The notes under the pieces are model-generated. The model searched no databases. It saw only the letters and a list, made by a program, of their open reading frames with translations, and was not told the DNA's origin. A stretch of DNA of 64,000 nucleotides from positions 5,208,001-5,272,000 of the forward strand of contig CM082588.2 in assembly GCA_040954595.2 (NCBI GenBank), read 5' to 3'. The stretch is from Balanoglossus misakiensis (lineage: Eukaryota > Hemichordata). A program made the translations under genes and the position numbers. This document shows, in pieces, positions 35,810 to 46,172 of this stretch. The first letter of the stretch is position 1. Every line of letters starts with the position of its first letter.

Positions 35810-36360
35810 CTATCAAAGGTATTTCCATGGAGGTTCTGGGCATCATTTGGGCAACTAAGAGGAGAAACACAGTCAGGGACAGAATGAGCGTCACACTGAG
35901 GTTGGCTTTGACGACTCCAACGTTGTACGGCATGAAGAAACCGAGGAACGACAGAGCGCAGAGAAGAATGCAGGGAGTGATCAGGTTGTAGATGTAGTAG
36001 AGGGGCTTCCTCCGTATGCAGATGTAGAACGTCACATCCGGGTACTTCTCCGGGCAGCAGTCGTACTTGAGCACGTGCTGGCGGGTGAGGGCGAGCTCCA
36101 GGTTCCACTGCTCGTTCTTCATGAAGTTGGTCAAGCTCGGCTGCACGGACACCCTGGTCAAGTTCAACTGCGTGCTGTGGTACGTCCAGGAGCCGAACTT
36201 CATCTTGCACGCCTGCACGTCGAAGGGGAAGTACTTGACGTTCACCAGGCACGTGCTCTTCAAAATGGTCGGTTTGGACACGTACATAATCTCGCCGTTA
36301 TTGCTGACGACACAGTTGGAGGCGGAACCGTTTCCTTTAGAGTAGTCACCTGTATCAGCG
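35810..36360 (-). CDS. Locus C exon 5b: Cys-loop, loops B/C, M1-M3 (cassette b)
   Basis: A 551-nt exon with Cys-loop CLVNVKYFPFDVQAC, loop B GSWTYH, loop C KYDCCPEKY and M2 VKANLSVTLILSLTVF then LLLVAQMMP. The 2' Asn, 20' Gln and -1' Val are exactly as in cassette b of locus B. Acceptor attgtag; donor atag|gtgaga. The M1-M3 half differs from the locus B copy at about 6 of 235 bases. Confidence 0.96.
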
Positions 36361-37487
36361 CTACAATATGAATCAAAAATGGAAGCGAAATTACAGTGAT
36401 GAAAACCAATCCAATAAGCAGTACATTTATTATCACGATGCCCAGTCAAAACAAAATGATCAAATTTTAACGTTGTACAGGCAAATATTGACCATAGGCT
36501 GAAAACTGAGTTCAAAGCATTGTCCAGATCGTTTCTCTCCCCGATTTTCATTTTCTAACGTTGCGTGATTTTTGTGTTTCATTTCCACGTAAATGTTGAA
36601 AGCTTCAGGTCTATTGGCCCCTGAAGAACAAGATTGGATCTATGTAACTTCTCATCCCATTGACTCGATTCACACGGAGACAAAACAATAACAATGGAAA
36701 CACACAAACACATAGCCATAATATAATTCATCACCCGTTTATTGCATTTAGTACAACCATTTCAAAATGACAGACACACAGTTGTATTTGAAATCTAAAC
36801 ACATCGTGCTAAAACTAGCAAAAACAATGAGTGAATCAACTTTCACATTTCATATTTTTCTATGAAAAATAACCGTCACTGAAATTAATGCCAATATTTC
36901 ATTAAACTTACACGTGCACTTAAAACACAGTGAATTTTTCCTACAAAGTAGACCACACAGTATTTCGATTTTATCGTCAGAATTTCGCTGGCCGATTTTA
37001 TGACCTCGTAAATGTGAAACGATTTCAGATACTTCACATAGTTGTTCCCCATAGCACGTTTATGAAGTAGAATTCAAAATCACGCCCTTGATATTACATG
37101 CTGATGATATATATTGAACCATTTTGACATGACAAGCCAGCTTTGAAGTACGTCGACGTCTGGTTTTGTCTTTATGTATTTCCACATACAGTCACACCAG
37201 TTACTTCGAAGTTTGAAGCACGTGTTGAATGTTTGCCATTTAAGGACTTAATCTGTAGCGATGGTCGATAAATGTATGATATAGCTCAAATTCTTTCGTA
37301 ATATAAGATAAATGGTGCATGTTATTAACAACGTTTTGTTTTGACACACACAGAAAACCAAAATGGCGTGAGGTTGCCTTGATGACCAATGTTTCTTCTG
37401 CGACTCGGATTTGCCGTGTGATTCGCGAAAGCCAGTGCATCAAGTTTGGTATTCCTTCAAGGTATGTTCAGTCACGCAATCCACAAG

Positions 37488-37564
37488 AAAACAAACAAAC
37501 AAACAAACAAACAAACAAACAAACAAACAAACAAACAAACAAACAGACGGACGGACGGACGGAC
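37488..37564. repeat. Compound microsatellite (AAAC)n-(GGAC)n
   Basis: About 14 aaac units run directly into gacg/ggac units, and a short aact run follows near 37580. It lies between cassettes a and b of locus C and creates a spurious NKQT-repeat frame on the plus strand. Confidence 0.95.
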
Positions 37565-38293
37565 ATACAGATAAATATAAAACTAACTAACTAACCAGCT
37601 AACTCATATTTTGGAATCTAAAAAAAACATGCTGACCAACACAAATATATTTAAATATTTTAACGGTAATGTAGTATGCCCAGGGTTATATTTGTGGCGT
37701 GTTACATGCAGTTAGTTTTTTTTCTTATATAATTATTATAAGCAAGTGGGAAAGAAATAATCTTCGTGTTTGCAGCTATTTATTAAAATATACACGAGTC
37801 TATCATTCGTTGAGTAGAAACAAAATATAACGTATTGTTACGGAAGAGCGATTGACATTCGAGTTTTGTTGAAAGTCTGTACTCCAAGTCTGAAATAAGC
37901 AAAGGTCAGAGAATGTCGATTTTTTGTTTGTTAAAAATAATTGATAGTGGATGGTTTTCAATTCCGCGGTAATTATTGCTTATGGGTTTTTATTTGTGAA
38001 AGCAGATCCAAATCACAGCCTTCCCTATAGTAAGAATTGCGCAAAGATAAGATGCGCATCCTGTGCGATTTACGCAGCCGCAGATTCCGCGAAATATTTT
38101 CAGTCCGTCCCTCTTTTTCGTATAACCTCTTGGAACACATCTTGTGGTTCCGTAGAACTATAGATGATGTGTTGAGTGTCCAGGAGGCGGGCCTTCATAG
38201 GACATGTATAGCATTTAATACTATCCCATCTATTATTTTCGTAATGTCATCTCAAAGTGGGCGTTATTCGAAAATATACACGCAGACAAGGGT

Positions 38294-38304
38294 TTTATTT
38301 TATT
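38294..38304 (-). terminator. Candidate poly(A) signals, locus C cassette a
   Basis: Two overlapping AATAAA words on the minus strand (ttttattttatt as printed), about 365 bp beyond the cassette a stop and before cassette b. Confidence 0.4.
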
Positions 38305-38666
38305 CATTAATACCAAAATCCGATTTACATTACGTCCTTACAATAATTACTCTAACCAATAAGAACTGTCAAGGTATTTTTTCTTTCCCCATTCATAAAA
38401 GCGCACGTGATGTCGGGCACTTCAAGTTTGAACACCCCGTCGTTAGCCAGGCCATTCATTGAATTAAAGTTAGCTGTTATTTCCCAAGGCGGTTTAGAAA
38501 AGTTTTGACAGTAGCATCAAAACTGGTTGCAAGTGTAAAATTCTGGGTGTGTGCTTTAAGTCTTCGCTAGGTCTCTCTCGGTACGTTCTGCATATTTGAT
38601 ATTAGGGGGTGATGTAAGTTTGATATAAGTGTACGGTTTTCTTGGCGTTGTACTTAAACAAGATGT

Positions 38667-39274
38667 TCACATCAGTTCTGTGTGTTCGCCATAAAAACTT
38701 TCGTCTATGATAACCCTGGAGTCACACAGCTTTTTAGCGTCCCCGGGGTTCTGTAGTAAGAGCGCCATGGAGGTTATGATAGTTGCCATGATGAACAGAA
38801 ACATCAACGTCTTGTCCAAGATGGTGGCCACTTTCACCCACTCGTCCCTGAGGGCGGCCTTCCTGTCGTACTTTCTCTGGACGGTCTTCAGGTGCTTGAA
38901 GATTTCCGACACGCTGCTCTCCACTTTGGAAAACTGCGAGTCCACTTCATCGTTCACGTTGTCGCCGTAGCCGTGGTAGGACGACTGTCTGCCCGACGAG
39001 CGGAGGCTGTAGCGGGTGTCCCGCAGACCGTGGCTCTCGTAGGGGGCGTCGTTCGTGCGGGCTCGCCGGTAACCGATGATGTCAGAAGATGGCGGCATGG
39101 ATTTCCCGCGCCTGCAGTTGCTGCCTTTCATGCACATCGCCGCCGCCAAATATTTCATCACAATCATTTTGATCCACGGCGGGACCTCTCTCTTGCAGAC
39201 GTTGACGTTGAGTACAGCTACGTTCATGGCCGTTGACACAGATATGAGAGACATCGCTGCCAAATAGTACTGGC
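38667..39274 (-). CDS. Locus C exon 6a: M3 end, cytoplasmic domain, M4 (cassette a)
   Basis: Starts with the M3 segment QYYLAAMSLISVSTAMNVAV. The loop carries GYRRARTNDAPYESHGLRDT, the cassette-a motif shared with locus B, then a Ser/Tyr/Gly-rich part (SSGRQSSYHGYGDN). The MA helix (SVSEIFKHLKTVQRKYDRK), M4 (LMFLFIMATIITSMALLLQ) and a tail ending GEHTELM follow. The stop is the TGA complementary to 38667-38669. Acceptor ctgtag, phase 1. Confidence 0.95.
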
Positions 39275-39564
39275 CTACAGGAACATAAACAACATTTGAA
39301 AATCTGTGAGATTTACGTCCCCATTCTGTGGCAAGAACTGGTTTATGTCAGGTATACCCCCATGCTACTAACAACAGGTGAGCACACCATATACCCTAGG
39401 TCTTTCCTTGTAATCACTCATGACCGAAAACATGTTGTTCTGGTACAGTATTGTTGACATTATGCACGCCTGCATCCGGGCATTTCTGGTGTATAACAAC
39501 ACGTACTGCATAATCTAACAGCGAACGACAAAGTAATTCAACCAAATGTCAATGACCTCCTTAC

Positions 39565-40115
39565 CTATAAGCGGAATCTCCTTGGAGGTTCTGGGCATCA
39601 TCTCGGCCACCAAGAGAAGAAAGACAGTCAGGGAGAGAATCAGGGTGACGCTGAGTGACGCCTTCACCACGCCAACGTTGTACGGCATGAAGAACCCCAG
39701 GAACGACAACGCACACAGCAGCACACACGGGATGATCAGGTTGTAGATGTAATACAGGGGCTTTCGCCTGATGCATACATAGAAGGTGATATCCGGGTAC
39801 TTTTCTGGGCAGCACTCGTAGAAAGTGATGTGGCGGCGTGCCTTGGCCGACTCCAGATCCCACTGCTCGTTGCGGATGAAGTATTGTAGGTCGGGCGTGG
39901 CCCTAACCTGGATCATGTTCACCTGGAGACTGTCGTAAGCCCAGGAGCCGAACTTCATTTTGCACATCTGGACATCGAAGGGGAAGTATTTCACGTACAC
40001 TTGGCACGTGCTCTTCAGTATTGTAGGCTTGGACTTGTAGAAGACGCCGCCCGTCGAATTCACCACGCAGTTTGCTGCCGACTCGTTTTCTTTGGCGTAG
40101 TCGACTGTATCTGCG
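39565..40115 (-). CDS. Locus C exon 5a: Cys-loop, loops B/C, M1-M3 (cassette a)
   Basis: A 551-nt exon with the ANCVVNSTGG segment, Cys-loop CQVYVKYFPFDVQMC, loop B GSWAYD, loop C FYECCPEKY and M2 VKASLSVTLILSLTVF then LLLVAEMMP (2' Ser, 20' Glu, -1' Val). Acceptor ccctacag; donor atag|gtaagg. Over the M1-M3 part it differs from exon 5a of locus B at 6 of 240 bases, with none in the middle 100 or so. Confidence 0.97.
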
Positions 40116-41581
40116 CTGTAGGGGAGTAAATAGACAACAATTAAACGTATTGCTATTGCGTGTTTGACGTTTCCAGAAAACGAGGCAAAGTACATCTAAT
40201 ATAATAATACAGGAATACACGAGGATAAGGAAGTTATTGGAGTTTTTGAATGACTGAATGGTTAGCATTTTGAAGTTGGCTTACGAAGGACACAATTCGA
40301 GGGCGATTTTCTCTCTCTATCTCTAACCAGAACAGAGGAAATGTACATGTATCTAATTCTCAGTATGAGTGTTCTCATCTTAATTTGTTCGATATTTAGT
40401 CGGATGACAAATAAAGGCGCGCAGCTTGACTCGAGATTGTGCGAAGCATGCATCCATTTTACAGCAAAGTAAAAGTGCTTGCAGGGTGGAGGAAAAAACT
40501 TAAAGAAAGTGAATGCTTTCCAGAGAAATGACATACGGCCAACATGGCGTGTCCAAGTCTTCGAATCACCATCTGGTGGCGCAATTTTCTCGCGAGTGTC
40601 ATCCACTGAAAATCTTCAATTTTCCATGGAAATATTGGTTAAATTTACATAGGTGAACGTGTACATCTATGACGTGAATACAACAGTTGTTTACCCAGGG
40701 GTGTATGGGGTCTCGTGCCATAAGGTCAAATGGCCACCGTCGTGTACTAAAGATTCCCAGGGGCCTGTGGTAGATTTATCTACAGTCGTTCAGGGAGACC
40801 ATATTTCGATGACTGAAAATCGTTCAAACATCATTGTAGTTTCACACGTCTCCATAAAATGAACGATGGCTGTTTGCCATGGTATTGTACATAGAAATAT
40901 CAATATGGACCGGTTATTGACTTTCATTTTTATGTATACACGTAGATTGTTCACAAAGTTGTTATTGGCCCTTTCCATCTGCATGTAGATGTAAATACTT
41001 TATTTTTAGTGTTAGTGACGTCATAGACCACGTCGATTTTATTACGACGGTGAATATATTTTGTCAGATTCAAACGTAATGTATTTTGTGACCGACTGTG
41101 ATTAAATTTTTTTCTACGTGTGTGCTATGCCGTGCGATCGCACCCAGCAATGATAAACGATACACCATTTGAAAAATCATGTTCTTAAAAACGGAGAATG
41201 TTGCAGTTCGTGGAAGCAGCACGGATGAAGGGAAATTCAAAATGGTGCTTGCTTGGAATAATCACGCTTGCGCAGTCAGGTTTTTGCTATGCTGTGTGCA
41301 GAAAATGGCGCGTGTGATTCGTGATTATTGAAGGGAATTACACATGTATGTGGGACTGAGGTGAAAATATAGAGGCATTTACGAGTGTAAGCTGTGATGA
41401 AGCTGAACATCAACATGCGTGGTCGACAGGAAAAGAGCTCAAAGCATGCACAATTGAGGTTAGCTTTTATAAAAAAACGAGATTGTAATCGGAAAGACTA
41501 GGCACTGATAAAAAACACCAGCTGTTATCAAAATGCAATTATGGAGAGGAACGGTGAAATAAAGAGGGGTTAAAATTACAT

Positions 41582-41670
41582 ATTGAATTTATCCCTTACC
41601 TATTTCAGTGCCGAGAGGATGAAAATACGTCTTTTGGGAAATTAGAGAAAAAAATCTCGACGTTTTCATT
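41582..41670 (-). other. Conserved intronic block with orphan 5' splice site (locus C)
   Basis: Partner of the block at 22213-22302, in the same place between exon 4 and cassette a. The donor-like sequence on the minus strand is gaaatag|gtaagg, with the boundary at 41600/41599. No shared acceptor or frame. Confidence 0.45.
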
Positions 41671-42494
41671 ATTAGTTGCTAAGTCTTTTGCGTGGCATAC
41701 ACAACGATGTATAGTGGTTAGTATTCGCTGAGATTTTGAAATTAAAAATAAAACGCCAACAAATCCGTGATTTACGGAAAATACGCTTATCTGACCACTT
41801 GAGCATTGTGGAGATTAGGAAAAGGGGATTAAAAGAAGTAAGAGAGAGGTTAACCATCCATGCAGCTGTCCTGGCTATATTACAGGGGGAGATTGCGTGA
41901 CTTGTCGGGGTGAAGTTTTCATGATCAAAGCTAATACATGCAAATGGCGAAGTAAATGGGTGATGGAGAAAAATGGAAGATTGCTAGAGAGCTGACGTCA
42001 TCCTGTTTAGAGAAACCGTGGCATAATGACGAAATGAACGCAACGTAAAACAGCGCATACTCCAGTGCGAGTGATAGAAAAAAAAGTCATCCGTGACCTT
42101 TTACACAAATCAGATACAATCCTATGTCTCCGTGGTACTGGAAAAATACTTTTTAATCAAAACGTACAATGTTATGTCATTACTGCGTGTATTGTAGCTG
42201 CAGATTGAATCAGTGCGATAACATTGTACAGACAGATGAGTGATAAAGATAAAATCTTCCTCTACTATATGTGCTTTTTTTTCTGGATGTAGAGATAACA
42301 CATTCCTGTATTGTATGTTTTACTGACTCTTTTTCATACCGACTGATCCAAAAATAGAGCATATTAGATTTTCTACAAAATTCGCAATTAAAAGCATGTG
42401 GACAATCTTTTATGTACATCTTATATAGGCTTATTTCATTTTAGTTTTTTAATGTTGCTAGCTATCTCTGAAATACAGTGTATTGTGACTCAAC

Positions 42495-42509
42495 AATAAT
42501 AATAATAAT
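42495..42509. repeat. Short AAT microsatellite
   Basis: Five aat units in the intron between exon 4 and cassette a of locus C. Confidence 0.8.
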
Positions 42510-42525
42510 TACATTTCCAAGTTAG

Positions 42526-42933
42526 TTATATATAAATATATAAATATAATTGTGACAACTTACAAGACAAAATACAACTATGTACAAAGGGATATAACAT
42601 GTTGATATTGTATTTGGCATATGGTGTGGTGACATTGTTATTTTCATGTGTGTTTCTTTCAGGTGCTTTGGCGCATTGAGGCTGATTGAAAATCACATTG
42701 ACAAATCCGACTTCATTCCATGTCAACATGTACGGAAATGAACCAAGGACTTTTGTAAATCCATCCAATTTCACACACCACCAGAATCCGTAAGTTGTCA
42801 GCGTTGATAATTTTTCCTCGGTTCTCTGGTCATTTGTTCGACATTCTCCATAGTTACAAGATCGAATGTCATTTTCCGCGGCACAGGTATACACTCTACC
42901 GAGACATAGACTGATCATTGTGCCTTCTTTCAT
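42526..42933 (-). CDS. Uncertain 135-codon open frame
   Basis: ATG-initiated frame on the minus strand inside the intron between exon 4 and cassette a of locus C. It has a cysteine-containing segment (YTCAAENDIRSCNYGEC) and FWWCVKLDGFTKVLGSFPYM, and its last residues run into AT-rich low-complexity DNA. I recognise no family. It has no signal peptide, and in DNA this AT-rich one frame of this size per window is about what chance allows. It may be a fragment of an inserted gene or noise. Confidence 0.12.
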   Translation of the reverse strand: MKEGTMISLCLGRVYTCAAENDIRSCNYGECRTNDQRTEEKLSTLTTYGFWWCVKLDGFTKVLGSFPYMLTWNEVGFVNVIFNQPQCAKAPERNTHENNNVTTPYAKYNINMLYPFVHSCILSCKLSQLYLYIYI

Positions 42934-43433
42934 CCATTTTCAGGTTAAAATGTTAATGAGGTTCAAGTGTTGGATTTTCAAATTTGCCATACTTTTATGA
43001 AGACTAGAAAAACCAACGGAAAGCTAAGGTAGGCACAGTTTGAAACACTCACGCACAACATACCAACAATTACTCAAATCTTGAACTCCGCGCGGTCGCT
43101 TCGACCTTTTAAAACCAACAAACCGTCATCTTTGTCGACAAAATCGCCGACGAACCGGGGAAGTTGTGACTTATTCATGAGCATCTGCGGTTTCGATCAG
43201 AGATTCTATAAGTGCAGTCTGTCATTCTGGTAATGACACCACTTTGAGGTTACCCTTATATCAAGGGTCAAAGGTCGCACTTCTTGGGATAGACTGAAAG
43301 GTTTCTGCACGTGGTGTGACAGACAGTTGCTACCACGGGGAAACACACAGGGCAAGATGTGTGGATTTTTCCCCGGATGAGAAAAATGGCGGCGGGGAAA
43401 CGCATTGAGACAAAACTCGTGAATATGACTTAC

Positions 43434-43543
43434 TTGTTGTATAGGGTGATATCTGGCATCCATAAATCAGACGATGGAATTCGGATCTGGTCTATGCCGT
43501 CGTATTCCAGTGGGTTCCATCGCATCATCTCGTCTATCCACGT
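43434..43543 (-). CDS. Locus C exon 4: ligand domain, loop A region
   Basis: The 110-nt exon codes TWIDEMMRWNPLEYDGIDQI and RIPSSDLWMPDITLYN. Acceptor ctccag; donor aacaa|gtaagt. Ends in phase 2; both exon 5 copies downstream supply C to complete Asn. Confidence 0.95.
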
Positions 43544-43840
43544 CTGGAGTAAAGAAACCAACTCTGTCATGTCTATCTAGATGTGGAAAGGCGCCATCTT
43601 TTGACGCGATTTTTGCATTCGACTTCGAATAACTAAATCAAGCGAGGTGCTCAGACCCATCGACACGAATGCACCGATCATTCAATATCAAATTTTGCCT
43701 ATAGAGGCACATCTAGAAACAGAAACACAATCACTGAAATGTACGTCTCAGCGTACATGCTTTCCAAGGAAGTGTCTCCTCTGTTTTTGTGCCGATGGTG
43801 TGTGATGTTTACTGCCTGAGTTAATTTTATGTATACGTAC

Positions 43841-43885
43841 CTCTGTTGTCCAAATATTCGTTTTAAGTACCTGGTTTCGCTCATC
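43841..43885 (-). CDS. Locus C exon 3: 45-nt ligand-domain exon (loop D)
   Basis: Codes DERNQVLKTNIWTTE, the same 15 residues as locus B with several silent changes. Acceptor ttttag; donor gag|gtacgt. Confidence 0.95.
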
Positions 43886-46035
43886 CTAAAATACAAAATA
43901 AAACACAGATCCATATTAGTATTTATTTAATAATGAAAATCAGTCTAATTAGTTGGCGTGTTAACTTCCTCACACACTAAAGGAAGAAAATTTACATAAC
44001 GAATCCTCTGGGACTAATAGTGGCGATGTAACGCCTGGAGCATATACACATTTAATGTGCAGTTAACAATCCTGGCCAACTCTTTTAACCCGTCAACACT
44101 GACGGTGACATGTATTAATTGCGTTTGTGCTTGGAGTGAACCCGTTTTTTTTTTAATGTTAATAAACAACAAGGATGCTGTTTCTGGTGAAGATGTTTGT
44201 GGCATGGGCGATCCTGAAAGAACATTCTAGGAATATTTACATCGCTCCTTCCACTAAACACAATCTCATCTGACATCAGAATATTGGAATGGGATCGTTT
44301 ATTGATAACATTGTGCAACGTGAGAGCCATGTGACACACAGACGACCTTTAGGGATGCATCAAAAGCAACAGACGTCCAAAAGAGCCTTGAAGGTCAAAT
44401 AACTATGATGAATAGAACGAACTGTTTTTTCCTGTGTGTGACCAACATATTCGATAAACTTCAGACTTTTGTAATCTTTACGATGAACGATGATTTCTGT
44501 ACGCGTCATAGCTATCGTGACGTTCTGTGCTTGCTATATACCTACGTTATATGTAAACTTTATAACGGGTCCAGCAAACAGCTTCAACGTGACAGCATTG
44601 ACAGTGTAACATTTGGCGGCGAGTTCCTTATCTAATATCACGCTTCGAGGCACACATTAAACGCACTTGTCATTTCTCATTCGCTCCCCGTATTTGAGTG
44701 AACAACGACGCGAAAACAGAAATAATCCAGTCCAATTGAATTCGTATTGCTAGGGAATTTCCGCGCCAAGGGCTTTGAAGTACATCGCAACGTTAGATTT
44801 AAAATAGACAAAGGCACGACCAGCCCCTCGCAATGGTGTTTTCATTAGACAAGTGATTTCCCGAATGAGTTTCGCAATAACACTCAAAAGACCGGGTGCT
44901 TTAATATCAACTGTGTGAGATGATTGCCTTTTAGTAGAACGGACAGACCCCAACTTCACTGTAATGTTGAATTCAGGCTCGTAAATTAGCAGAGATGTAC
45001 ATTATAGACAGATGTTAGCGAGTGCTGTTGATTAATCTTTCTGTTCTGATAAAGCTCAAGCGAGAAAGACTCGCAAACTCTAGCAGGTTACACAATCAAA
45101 AAAATCGACCATACTTGCAGTTTTCACATTAACAAAAACTCGACTTACAAAATGCGACAGCCATATTACACATATTCACAGATTTGAAGAAAATACAGTC
45201 AGTCATATTTATGCGCGCGCACCAATGCAGTACAGCATCATACACTGCAACGCTAAGCTGACTGTTGGTCTTCTGTGCTTTCTTCATTGTTGTTGTTAAG
45301 ATAGAGGTATATTATTCGATCCACGCACATTATATTTATTTCCCTTGCGCTGAGATAACCGAGTTGTTTCCTATATCACATACTTTATGCTAAACCCCAA
45401 AGTACAGGTTGGATAATGGTTGGAGATTTTTCTTAATCACCACAACAACGGCGCATCTACGAGCCTGACCCGCTTTCCTGGAAACCGTTCATGAATTATT
45501 CAGTCTGCTAACGTTGATTACCTATTAACGAAATCCACGGCGAGACGATTTGAGGACATATAGAATCGACTGCAGTGTTAACGGGTTGTTTAATGACATC
45601 ATTCACGTGCCTCTCCGTGTTTACGTCAATGCGTCATGCGATGGCACTGGCCTAATCGATCAGAAACGTCGCGGCGTGCAGGAATTATTGCCGGAAATAA
45701 CGAGAAACAAAAAATGTCATTAAAATCCCATTCCGGCAGACCACGTCTTGGCCAAGACCCTCGAAGACTCGTTAAAGACCACCTGCCTCTGTCTTGCCTG
45801 CGATCTTTGTTCTTTTGATCTTTGTTCTTTGCTGGCGACTAAACTGCATTGCCGATTTGCATATACAAATCAAGTCGCATTCGACAGTATACTGGAAACT
45901 GCATAGAAGGAGAATTGCATTATGACGATCTTGCAAATTTCGTTTTGAGATCATATACTTATTTTGGCGTGTCATACTTCATCCCCCCCCCCCCTCCATA
46001 TAGCTAAAGGGTGTTAAGACTTTATTTCTGCTTAC

Positions 46036-46172
46036 CATGTCGGCAATCTGATTCAGGGCCATGTCAAAGGTCACCCAGATGGGACTGGAGAAATTCTTGA
46101 CCGGGCGCACTTTCCTGTTGTAGTATCTGAAGAGGTCATTGAAGAGCTTCTGTTCGCTTCCAATGGCAGTGA
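46036..46172 (-). CDS. Locus C exon 2: start of ligand-binding domain
   Basis: The 137-nt exon codes TAIGSEQKLFNDLFRYYNRK, then VRPVKNFSSPIWVTFDMALN and QIADM. Acceptor tctttcag; donor atg|gtaagc. The first two bases complete the codon opened by exon 1. NFSS is a potential glycosylation site, as in loci A and B. Confidence 0.95.

Noticed and set aside
37319-37594. Frame with NKQT repeats
   Set aside because: A translation of the AAAC microsatellite.
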